Shown: positions 1 through 5,436 of the stretch, piece by piece
Layout: the number at the start of each line of letters is the position of its first letter
How positions within the stretch are numbered: the stretch's first letter is position 1
Source: an uncultured Lachnospiraceae bacterium
GTDB taxonomy: Bacteria; Bacillota; Clostridia; Lachnospirales; Lachnospiraceae
Length of the DNA stretch: 13,456 bases
Assembly: GCA_910584585.1 (NCBI GenBank)
Contig: CAJUBP010000068.1
Location: 1-13,456, forward strand
Reading direction: 5' to 3'
Notes under the pieces: generated by a model
Databases searched by the model: none
Told to the model about the DNA's origin: nothing
The model's input: the letters and a program-made list of their open reading frames with translations, nothing else
Translations under genes and position numbers: made by a program

Positions 1-301
1 CCTTGCTGCTGTTCATGTGGAGATGGGGGACTGCCCGGTCAAGCAGCAGAAGGAATAATATGCCGAACCAGAAACCGACTGCGGCAGGGAGGAAAGACAG
101 CTTCCCCATAGGTTCCGACTGCTCCATTGCGGGGATCAGCAGGCTCCAGATGGAGGCCGCCACCATGACGCCCGCCGCAAAACCCGTCAGCGCCCTCTGC
201 ACCATAGGATTGATCCTGTTTTTCATGAACAGCACACAGGCAGAGCCGAGCGCCGTCCCAAGGAACGGTATTAAAATGCCCTGAAACACTTCCGTCTGCA
301 T
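1..301 (-). CDS. ZIP-family metal transporter, N-terminal part (cut by window edge)
   Basis: The translated minus strand starts MQTEVFQGILIPFLGTALGS and continues for 100 codons to the window edge. It shows three hydrophobic stretches, at about residues 6-25, 38-58 and 70-90, separated by short polar loops, and a histidine-containing loop (VPHLHMNSS) after the third. This matches the N-terminal third of ZIP (ZupT/GufA-like) transporters, which import zinc, iron or manganese across the cytoplasmic membrane; full members are about 250 residues. The ATG at 299-301 is preceded by GGAGGTGA at good spacing, and that ribosome site overlaps the stop codon of the upstream HMA gene (4-base gap), so the two are translated as one operon. 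The metal specificity cannot be read from this part. The family call is fairly secure, but it rests on fold and motif memory, not a search. Confidence 0.75.
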   Translation of the reverse strand, partial: MQTEVFQGILIPFLGTALGSACVLFMKNRINPMVQRALTGFAAGVMVAASIWSLLIPAMEQSEPMGKLSFLPAAVGFWFGILFLLLLDRAVPHLHMNSSK

Positions 302-305
302 GGCG

Positions 306-563
306 TCACCTCCCAAACCTTCCGAACAGCCCTTTCTTCTCATACGGCTCACTGCTTACGGATACGGCATCGTACCCCGCCTTTGCCACCACATTTTTCA
401 GTTCCTGCTCCGGGATGTCCGTTTCCGCAAGGATGACCGTCTGTTTTTTTGTATGCGAGCTTGTCACTTTCTTCACCTGAAAGGCATTCCTTACAGTCTT
501 GTTGATATGCGCCTCGCACATACCGCACGCCATTCCCTCTATTCCCACTGTTATCTTCACCAT
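306..563 (-). CDS. HMA-domain metal-binding protein (CopZ-like metallochaperone)
   Basis: This 85-residue protein is essentially one heavy-metal-associated domain. The motif GMACGMC at residues 10-16 supplies the two cysteines (C13, C16) that bind a soft metal ion in the CopZ/Atx1 ferredoxin-like fold. The fold spans about residues 1-70 and ends with the usual AGYDAV segment. A short basic tail follows. Family members carry Cu(I) or Zn(II) between cytoplasmic partners. The ATG at 563 follows GAGGAGG about eight bases upstream. It is the first gene of a minus-strand operon and is followed after 4 bases by a ZIP transporter gene. Pairing of a small HMA protein with a ZIP importer suggests delivery or sensing of the imported metal, which is inference. 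Copper versus zinc versus iron cannot be decided here. Confidence 0.85.
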   Translation of the reverse strand: MVKITVGIEGMACGMCEAHINKTVRNAFQVKKVTSSHTKKQTVILAETDIPEQELKNVVAKAGYDAVSVSSEPYEKKGLFGRFGR

Positions 564-592
564 AAGACGTCCTCCTCGCTCTCCTAATTATA

Positions 593-608
593 GTTAGTAA
601 AAACTAAC
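593..608. promoter_or_regulatory. Operator-like palindrome, distal copy
   Basis: The sequence GTTAGTAAAAACTAAC repeats the GTTAG-N6-CTAAC layout of the site at 640-655, with different spacer bases. It lies in the 5' untranslated leader about 30 bases before the HMA start codon. The centre-to-centre distance to the other copy is 47 bases. Two copies with the same half-sites but different spacers are what one expects of a real binding motif, although an RNA hairpin in the leader is an alternative. Confidence 0.55.
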
Positions 609-639
609 CTGTATCCTTAAAAAAATGCGGCTGTTTTGT

Positions 640-655
640 GTTAGTAGCCGCTAAC
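640..655. promoter_or_regulatory. Operator-like palindrome, proximal copy
   Basis: The sequence GTTAGTAGCCGCTAAC is an inverted repeat of GTTAG with a 6-base spacer. It begins just after the -10 box of the HMA-ZIP promoter, at roughly +3 to +18, where a bound repressor would block transcription. A second site with the same half-sites and spacing lies at 593-608. GTTAG/CTAAC half-sites recall DtxR/IdeR-type metal regulators, but the spacing differs from the classical DtxR box, so the regulator is unassigned. Confidence 0.55.
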
Positions 656-664
656 TCAATTCCA

Positions 665-694
665 AGTATAACTCTTACACCCTGCTTTTGTCAA
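665..694 (-). promoter_or_regulatory. Sigma-70 promoter of the HMA-ZIP operon
   Basis: On the minus strand, TTGACA (689-694) is followed after 18 bases by TATACT (665-670). This is a near-consensus housekeeping promoter about 100 bases upstream of the HMA gene start. Transcription would begin near 657-659, so both operator-like palindromes lie just downstream of the start site. Confidence 0.7.
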
Positions 695-734
695 TAGGAT
701 AGAAAATGATTTGCAGAATTTTCAGACTTTAACC

Positions 735-758
735 GTTACTTTTCACGGGGTGGGGAAA
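735..758 (+). repeat. IS66 left terminal inverted repeat
   Basis: This 24-bp end begins GTTACTTTTCACGGGG and is the exact reverse complement of the right end at 3648-3671. Between it and the first gene at 1039 lie about 280 bases with no gene, holding only the long hairpin at 817-870. Confidence 0.85.
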
Positions 759-816
759 CTCATAACTATGAATTATATATTTTGCTGAATTTAAAAAAAG
801 TTTTATCAACACTGGA

Positions 817-870
817 CAGGCTGTTTTTTTGAAATTGTGGATAGCCATCTGCAATAAAAAAAACAGCCTG
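817..870. repeat. 14-bp-stem hairpin in the IS66 leader
   Basis: CAGGCTGTTTTTTT (817-830) pairs perfectly with AAAAAAACAGCCTG (857-870) around a 26-base loop. It lies between the left terminal repeat and the first IS gene. No T-run follows the right arm, so it is not a standard terminator in either direction. It could be a leader structure that limits transposase expression from outside promoters, or a subterminal transposase-binding structure; both are inference. Confidence 0.5.
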
Positions 871-1038
871 CATATCTTTTCAAAGTTTTGGCTGAAAATG
901 CCGGATCCTGTCCATTTTTAAGCTGGAAGCCTGTTTCTCCATAAAAACGCCCCAGGTAATTTTTACCAAAACCAAAAGTTGTCCACATTCGCTTTTTTCT
1001 CTGTTTTCTGCTATCATAAACCCATGGAGGGATAAGGC

Positions 1039-1218
1039 ATGAAACATGAGAATCCTGAAACGGAACTCGTCCGGGAGCAGAAACAGTATATCCGAATTCT
1101 GGAAGAACAGCTTTCTGTCTGTAAGGAACAGATCAAAGCACAGGAACTTCTGATTGAAAAGCAGCGCCAGGCGCTGGCGCTTTTTGCGGAAGCGTTTTCA
1201 GACGGGGAAGGGAAATAA
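1039..1218 (+). CDS. IS66-associated small coiled-coil protein
   Basis: This 59-residue acidic, helix-rich protein starts MKHENPETELVREQ and contains heptad-like spacing through residues 10-50 (ILEEQL, CKEQIKAQELLIEKQRQALAL). The ATG at 1039 is preceded by GGAGGG with a 7-base gap, an excellent ribosome site, and the stop is followed 32 bases later by the transposase start. Its place inside the terminal repeats and ahead of the transposase marks it as an IS66 accessory ORF. It resembles neither the classical TnpA nor TnpB of IS66 by any motif I can name. The function is unknown; an oligomerising partner of the transposase is the simplest guess. The frame is intact, unlike the transposase. Confidence 0.65.
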   Translation: MKHENPETELVREQKQYIRILEEQLSVCKEQIKAQELLIEKQRQALALFAEAFSDGEGK

Positions 1219-2082
1219 GGGCAGGAGCCAGGCGGAAAGGGGAAGGCCAGATGCGTGACCGGGAGTATTTTCTGACAACTTCATTATCATGCCAGCTGCA
1301 GGCTGCCCGCCGGGAACTGGCGGACTTCCGCTCAGGAGACATTTACCAGAAGCTGCGCGCGGATTACGAAGGGATCATCCGGGAACGGAACCTTACGATT
1401 AAAAAGCTGCAAAAAGAGCGGGACGCCTTTTCTTTTTCACGCCGGGAGATCACAAGGCAGTGGATGGATGTTCTTGAGGATCTTCAGAAGGAACATGAAA
1501 AAGAAACTAAAAAACTCAAAAAGACCATCGCGGAACTTTTGGATATCATCGTAAGCCTGAAAAACCGGAATGGGGAACTGGATGAAAAAAGGAAAAAAGC
1601 GCTTTCCGATTATTATGAAACTGCGGGAAAGCTTGAGGAGGCGCAGGGGATTGTCATAAAACTTACCGCGCAGGTGAACCATAATTATGAGAATTCCTCC
1701 ATGCCCTCATCCAAATGCGTCGGCCGCAAAAAGATCATGAACAACCGGGAGAGGACCGGAAAGTTGTGTCCCTGGAGAAAACGGCGCAGTTCGTCCGTGA
1801 TGTGACTGACAGGGCGCTTTCGCCTTCTATCGGGATGATAAACGGGCTGTGCCGTAAGTTTTCATTAAAAAGCGGGCAGGAGATGGACGCGCTGTTTACA
1901 GCCCTCCTTGACGCGCCGGTGATGCATGTGGACGGCACAGTGGCAAGGGTCAACGGAACCAATAACAATGTCGTTGTATGCAGCAATGGCGCGGCGACCA
2001 TGTATTTTGCAAGGGAGAAGAAAGGGCGCGCCGGAATCAAAGACACTCCCGTGGAAACCTTCGGCGGGATCCTGATCCATGA

Positions 2083-2089
2083 CCATGAG
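2083..2089 (+). repeat. 7-bp direct repeat, left of nested element
   Basis: CCATGAG here and at 3006-3012 flank the nested element. It is the IS66 transposase coding sequence for His-Glu and occurs once in an uninterrupted gene, so it is either a target duplication or the core of the recombination site. Confidence 0.75.
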
Positions 2090-2100
2090 TATCCAAACTT

Positions 2101-2174
2101 AAATAAAATCCAAACCTTTCCAGCTATTTCCTGTAATTAAAGGATTTTTTGCTGGAAAGGTTTGGATTTTATTT
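2101..2174. repeat. 24-bp perfect inverted repeat at left end of nested element
   Basis: The arms 2101-2124 and 2151-2174 are perfect reverse complements over 24 bases (core AATCCAAACCTTTCCAGC), around a 26-base AT-rich loop that itself contains a short TCCT/AGGA pair. The structure includes the element's AAATCCAAAC motif in both orientations. It lies directly upstream of the recombinase start and is likely a set of recombinase-binding sites, or an RNA or single-strand DNA hairpin. Confidence 0.8.
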
Positions 2175-2176
2175 TG

Positions 2177-2182
2177 TATAAT
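2177..2182 (+). promoter_or_regulatory. Probable -10 box for the recombinase gene
   Basis: TATAAT lies 30 bases before the recombinase ATG and directly after the right arm of the 24-bp inverted repeat. The -35 position falls inside that arm and is not near consensus, so recombinase binding there could switch the promoter off. This is inference from position. Confidence 0.35.
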
Positions 2183-2211
2183 CAGAAAAAATAATAGGAG
2201 GTTATACAATA

Positions 2212-2983
2212 ATGAATCTATCAAATTTACGCCAGAACCATCTTTTGCTTCTAGACCATATGAAGGAGATTGGATATAGTGAACGCTACATCCATAGTGT
2301 TCAGCTTGAAATCAATCGGATCCTTCTTAGTGAAAAAGACAATTCATGGAATTCCTATCAGGATATTTACCAGGATTATGCGTCTGGCCCGCATTCAGAA
2401 CGTTCTTTGTCAGGCAAAGCTACATTGATTGGAATAATTGCGCGTTTTGATCTTGAAGGGCAGTATCCGGGAAAGCATCAATGGCATACTTTATGGGAAA
2501 GAGGCGTCTATACACAGCTTGTTCCAGAGTTTAAAGGGCTGGTCGATTACTACAGAAACTTAGAGGATGCGTTCCAGATCTGTGAAATTTCATGGCGAAT
2601 CACCGGATCAGAAGTCGTATCTTTTTTATTCCAGAAATAAAGGAATGTATGGGAAAATGAGCCAGCCAGCAGTTGATAAATTCTTAAAGAAATATGCAAG
2701 GAAATGCCGTGAATACTGTCCCGACATCCCATTGAATCTCCATGCCCATCTGCTTCGCCATTCTAAAGCTTCCCATTGGCTGGAAGATGGGATGAATATC
2801 GCCCAGATTTCATTTCTGCTTGGTCATGAAAATCTTCAGACGACTATGGTATATCTGGACATATCTACAGAAAACTTGTCAGAAGCTCTTGCAACACTTG
2901 AAGAAGAGAAAGACAAAGAAATCATTCCCAGATGGAAAAGCGCAAATGGATCGCTTGTTGATTTTTGTAGGTTAAGGCCTTAA
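2212..2983 (+). pseudogene. Chimeric tyrosine recombinase remnant (N-part of one, C-part of another)
   Basis: The first frame (ATG 2212, with AGGAGG upstream) encodes about 120 residues of a SAM-like N-terminal domain beginning MNLSNLRQNHLLLLDHMKE and then runs into a stop at 2638-2640. From about 2570 the next frame over encodes SVKFHGESPDQKSYLFYSRN and then a typical catalytic C-terminal half. That half has HLLRH (His-x-x-Arg box), the later His in LLGHENLQTT, and the nucleophile Tyr in MVYLDIS; it stops at 2981-2983. The segment with the first catalytic Arg (the TGLR-type box) is absent from both frames, so no functional enzyme can be made even with frameshifting. The junction at about 2565-2575 is a deletion scar. 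The N-terminal part resembles the long first recombinase, and the C-terminal part the last, of three-gene recombinase sets. The deletion size is inferred. Confidence 0.75.
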
Positions 2984-2984
2984 C
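2971..2984. repeat. 14-bp perfect palindrome over the recombinase stop codon
   Basis: GTTAAGGCCTTAAC is a perfect palindrome that includes the TAA stop of the recombinase remnant. It sits 1 base before the terminal 20-bp palindrome of the nested element and may be part of the end structure that the recombinases recognise. Confidence 0.6.
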
Positions 2985-2985
2985 A

Positions 2986-3005
2986 AAATCCAAACGTTTG
3001 GATTT
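2986..3005. repeat. 20-bp perfect palindrome at right end of nested element
   Basis: AAATCCAAAC followed directly by GTTTGGATTT forms a perfect 20-bp palindrome that abuts the right CCATGAG repeat. The same 10-mer forms part of the left-end hairpin, so the two ends share a binding-site unit in different arrangements. Confidence 0.8.
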
Positions 3006-3012
3006 CCATGAG
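3006..3012 (+). repeat. 7-bp direct repeat, right of nested element
   Basis: CCATGAG repeats the left copy at 2083-2089. The transposase frame resumes in the last codon of this repeat (GAG, Glu) and continues with Ala-Cys-Phe. Confidence 0.75.
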
Positions 3013-3610
3013 GCGTGTTTTTACAGCTATGGCTCCGACCACCAGGAGTGTATGGTGCATATAGAACGCTATTTAAAAGACAGCATGGAGAATGAAAAGG
3101 ACCTCACATGGAACAGGCAGATGCTGAAACTTATCCAGGATATGATACACGAAAACAACACTGCCCCGGCAGAGGGGATGGCAGAGGAAAGGATCGCCGA
3201 ATTCGAGACGCGGTACGACGCCATCGTGAGGAAAGCAGGGGAAGAATACAAAGACACCCCGCCGTCAGACTATTACCGGGACGGATGCAACCTGTATCTG
3301 CGGATGGTAAAATACAAGCATAACCATCTGCTGTTCTTATCAAATCCTCTTGTGGAGCCGGATAACAATCTGTGTGAACGGAAAGCCCGGGTTCTAAAGG
3401 GAAAAATAAACCAGGCTATTTCGCTGAGGAGTTTTGAACATCTGGCATGCTTCTGTGAATGCTTAAGCGTGCTTGACCATTTTGCAACAAACAGTGGAGA
3501 TAACCTTTATGAATCAGTAAAGGAAGTATTCACCAGACCAAAACCCATTTAACCGAAATCTGAGAAATCGAAATCCACCAATACAGCGCTGTCTGAATGT
3601 AAGGCAGGAT

Positions 3611-3632
3611 AAGGGACTCCTGAGAGTCCCTT
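3611..3632 (+). terminator. Hairpin downstream of IS66 transposase
   Basis: AAGGGACTC (3611-3619) and GAGTCCCTT (3624-3632) form a 9-bp stem with a CTGA loop, 58 bases after the transposase stop and just inside the right terminal repeat. The following bases (GTTATCGTACTCTATTTT) are only partly T-rich, so it is a weak intrinsic terminator, or a block to read-through in either direction. Confidence 0.5.
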
Positions 3633-3633
3633 G

Positions 3634-3897
3634 TTATCGTACTCTATTTTCCCCACCCCGTGAAAAGTAACCAAAAGCCTCTTCAAAAGAGCCCCCATCC
3701 TCCGCAAACCGTACCCTCACCTTCATATCCCCCACACGCACCGCATAAGGATTCCCCACCGCTTCCAGATAAGCCCTCTTCCGTTCCTCCAGCGGCAGGC
3801 TCCGGTCAATCTCCACCTTGCGGATATCCACAAGCCCCTCCTTCTCCACAGTCCTCACATCCACGTCTTTCAGCGCGTCCAGCTCCATCACCGTCAT
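3634..3897 (-). CDS. DUF6870-like small protein, 3' end replaced by IS66
   Basis: The reading frame encodes VDVRTVEKEGLVDIRKVEID, then SLPLEERKRAYLEAVGNPY, then a short beta-like end (VRVGDMKVRVRFAEDGGSFEEAFG). That order (VDIR, SLP-EER, NPY, VKVRF) resembles the DUF6870 family, small proteins of unknown function found in Clostridia prophages and conjugative elements. The last native residues run up to base 3672; the final 12 codons (YFSRGGENRVR and stop) are IS66 terminal-repeat sequence. I chose the ATG at 3897 because AAGGTAAGGG lies upstream. The in-frame ATG at 3927 has no ribosome site, and the longer frame to 4086 overlaps the lysin gene and looks non-coding. The protein may be nearly full length. 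Family assignment is from memory, and the role is unknown. Confidence 0.55.
   Translation of the reverse strand: MTVMELDALKDVDVRTVEKEGLVDIRKVEIDRSLPLEERKRAYLEAVGNPYAVRVGDMKVRVRFAEDGGSFEEAFGYFSRGGENRVR
3648..3671 (-). repeat. IS66 right terminal inverted repeat
   Basis: This end is the exact reverse complement of 735-758. Its outer edge lies inside the last codons of the DUF6870-like gene that reads on the minus strand, so that gene's native 3' end has been replaced by IS sequence. Confidence 0.85.
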
Positions 3898-3949
3898 AAC
3901 CAATTCCCTTACCTTTCCAAAATTCATACCAACGGCATGGTATGTACCG

Positions 3950-3965
3950 CCGGGGAATCCCCCGG
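3950..3965. repeat. GC-rich hairpin after the lysin gene
   Basis: CCGGGGAATCCCCCGG forms a 6-bp all-GC stem about 90 bases past the stop of the lysin gene (minus strand) and before the DUF6870-like gene. No T-run follows, so termination is possible but not shown. Confidence 0.35.
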
Positions 3966-4052
3966 CCGACGCGCCCCAGACCTCAACAGCCCTCCGGCAG
4001 CATATAGCAAGACAAAAAAATAAGGCATCCCTGCCCCTCAACAAAAACGCCC

Positions 4053-5387
4053 TTACAGCCTCGTCACAAAATCCAGCGAAATCCACCCGTTCCGCTCCCT
4101 CTTATACGACTTCAAAAGCCCCCACTTCCCGGCTCCCTTCCCGTCCGCTTCCTCCACAACCGTAAACACACCCGCACCCGTAAACAGCCCCGTCCGGGCA
4201 AAATCCGTCCCCGGCCCCTTACGGATATTCAGATCCGGGATATCCACCCGCACCAGATAAGAAGACTTCCCCGGCAGCCTCTCCATGAACATCACATACT
4301 CCGCATCCGCCGTAATAAAAAGCCCCGATTTCAGCCTGTACCACCGCTTATCCGCACTGATGCCCGTCACCGTATAAATCCCCTCATACACCACCTGGTC
4401 CACATTGTCCCCCATGCAGGGAGCAGTCCGCACATTCACCCCGTCCCTGCCCTTATAGAACACCTTCACAAACCCGGCCATAGGCTCCACCGGATTCCCC
4501 GGCACACCGCCACAGCTTCCGCCGCTCCCGGCCTCCCCGGTAATCTCCCTCAAAATCCCCAGAACCTTCTCCCCATACCCGGCCCCTGCAGCCCAGCCTT
4601 TCCCCTGGGGATTCTCTGAAATACCCAGCCACTCCACATAAGGCGCACAGCCCCGTGTGACATACTTAAAGCGCGGGTCTATATTTTCATTTACCAAATC
4701 CTCCACGCAGGCATAGGCTTTCAAATGCTGCACCTGGCACCGGATACCAAGCAGCGCCGTATCAAAACACAGCCCCTTCACCCCGTTCTTCACCACGCCC
4801 ATCCCGGCAAAATTATTCTGCTCCAAAGAGACCGCCGAACCCGAAAACGTAAAATTCCCCGTCTCCAGGCACGACTGGGCAAAAGCCACATCCCCTCTCA
4901 CGCCCTCGGCCTCCCCTTCCGACAGATACAGCGGCACCATGTCCAGAACCGACTGCGCCACAGACGGATTCTTCCGCTTCACATACTCCCGCATCTGCTC
5001 CGCCGTCACCACGGCCTTCCCCATAATCCCCATAAGCCCGGAACCACCCGCGCCAGAACCGCCGTCCCCGGTCTCCGTCCAGTCCGAACCGCCCATATAC
5101 CGGATCGTGGCAGGCTCCGTCATCTCCACCCCAATATGCGTCCCGTTCCCGTCACCGCCGCAGTGCCATCCCCGGAAATCCCAGGGCAGAAGCTGGTACA
5201 CATCCCCTCCCGGCTCCACAATGGCATGGACACAGGCCCCCGCATCCGCCTTATCCCAATTCTTCATAAACACAGAAGCCCTCGGCTGTGGACACCCCAC
5301 CGAATGGATCATCAGCCCCTTCACCGCAATCTTCCTCCCCGCCCGGTAACACCCGGACTCCGTTAAAAACTTCTGAATCAGCTTCAT
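4053..5387 (-). CDS. Prophage lysin: truncated Amidase_2 domain, glucosaminidase, two SH3 domains
   Basis: This 444-residue protein would cleave peptidoglycan at the end of a phage cycle. Residues 20-105 are the N-terminal half of an N-acetylmuramoyl-L-alanine amidase (Amidase_2), with the first zinc His in GLMIHSVG (H28) and the HIGVEMTEPA strand. A Gly/Ser-rich stretch (108-120) then replaces the rest of that domain, so the C-terminal zinc ligands are missing. Residues 126-285 are a glucosaminidase domain with its likely catalytic Glu in SCLETGNF (E175) and the conserved LEQNNFAGMG. Two bacterial SH3 cell-wall-binding domains follow (about 305-368 and 376-444, with GVNVRTAP and LNIRKGPG). 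No signal peptide is visible, as for holin-dependent endolysins. The start ATG follows GAAGGAGAG. The frame is open throughout, so the gene may still make a glucosaminidase. The amidase activity is probably lost. Confidence 0.8.
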   Translation of the reverse strand: MKLIQKFLTESGCYRAGRKIAVKGLMIHSVGCPQPRASVFMKNWDKADAGACVHAIVEPGGDVYQLLPWDFRGWHCGGDGNGTHIGVEMTEPATIRYMGGSDWTETGDGGSGAGGSGLMGIMGKAVVTAEQMREYVKRKNPSVAQSVLDMVPLYLSEGEAEGVRGDVAFAQSCLETGNFTFSGSAVSLEQNNFAGMGVVKNGVKGLCFDTALLGIRCQVQHLKAYACVEDLVNENIDPRFKYVTRGCAPYVEWLGISENPQGKGWAAGAGYGEKVLGILREITGEAGSGGSCGGVPGNPVEPMAGFVKVFYKGRDGVNVRTAPCMGDNVDQVVYEGIYTVTGISADKRWYRLKSGLFITADAEYVMFMERLPGKSSYLVRVDIPDLNIRKGPGTDFARTGLFTGAGVFTVVEEADGKGAGKWGLLKSYKRERNGWISLDFVTRL

Positions 5388-5436
5388 ACAAAATCACTCT
5401 CCTTCTCCCGTTCCCCGCCCGGAAACATTCTCCAAT

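Larger units (their letters stand above)
2090..3005 (+). mobile_element. Remnant of a trio-type (RIT-like) tyrosine recombinase element
   Basis: This 916-bp unit sits inside the IS66 transposase gene between direct CCATGAG repeats. Its terminal inverted repeat is ATCCAAAC (2091-2098) against GTTTGGAT (2996-3003). The 10-mer AAATCCAAAC occurs in perfect form at 2106-2115 and 2986-2995 and inverted at 2160-2169 and 2996-3005. The only gene content is a recombinase N-terminal fragment fused out of frame to the C-terminal catalytic part of another tyrosine recombinase. In Clostridia, such N-terminal and C-terminal sequences belong, as I recall them, to the first and last genes of three-recombinase elements of about 3 kb, so this looks like an internal deletion derivative. 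It should be immobile unless ends are recognised by recombinases from an intact copy. Confidence 0.65.
1251..3552 (+). pseudogene. tnpC: IS66 transposase (TnpC type), broken by deletion and nested insertion
   Basis: Three collinear fragments in different frames make up one IS66 transposase. The first (1251 to about 1750) is a charged coiled-coil N-terminus ending in the family motif NYENSSMPSSKCVGRKK, after which the frame is lost. The second (from about 1755 to 2089) resumes at VSLEKTAQFVRDVTD and includes the first catalytic Asp in MHVDGT and the second Asp in LIHDHE. The third (3013-3552) resumes with ACFYSYGSDHQE and carries the catalytic Glu in NNLCERKAR and the usual C-terminus. The zinc-finger-like region and following segment, normally well over 100 residues, are missing between fragments one and two. 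Fragments two and three are split only by the nested element: dropping 923 bases puts GAG (Glu) next to GCG (Ala) in frame. The start ATG at 1251 follows GGAAAGGGGAAGG. Confidence 0.85.
735..3671 (+). mobile_element. IS66-family insertion sequence, degraded and carrying a nested element
   Basis: Perfect 24-bp inverted repeats (735-758 and 3648-3671) bound a 2937-bp element with IS66-type genes on the plus strand: a 59-codon small ORF, then a transposase of the TnpC type. Without the 923-bp nested insertion the element is about 2.0 kb. That is short for IS66 elements of this type because part of the transposase N-terminal half is missing. The 8 bases left of the element (CTTTAACC) and right of it (CAAAAGCC) do not match, so the usual 8-bp IS66 target duplication is absent. 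The element lies exactly between a metal-transport operon and a prophage remnant. It should be unable to move by itself because its transposase is broken. Confidence 0.85.

Noticed and set aside
806..988. 60-codon frame on the minus strand inside the IS66 leader
   Set aside because: It has no ribosome site, spans the 14-bp inverted repeat, and lies in a non-coding leader between the IS end and the first IS gene; composition is not protein-like.
2090..3005. Nested element as a DDE-type insertion sequence
   Set aside because: A 7-bp flanking repeat would suit that class, but the encoded catalytic motifs (HLLRH, LLGHENL, Tyr in MVYLDI) are those of a tyrosine recombinase.
3950..3965. GC hairpin as a strong terminator of the lysin gene
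   Set aside because: The stem is only six base pairs and has no T-run after it in the minus-strand direction, so it is listed only as a low-confidence structure.
3928..4086. Upstream extension of the DUF6870-like frame (start at 4086)
   Set aside because: It overlaps the lysin gene end, includes a GC-rich hairpin, and its translation (RGRDALFFCLAICCRR) is not conserved-looking; the ATG at 3897 has the better ribosome site.
4725..5366. Long plus-strand frames opposite the lysin gene
   Set aside because: They are antisense shadows of a GC-rich gene, rich in Pro, His and Arg, without ribosome sites or family resemblance.
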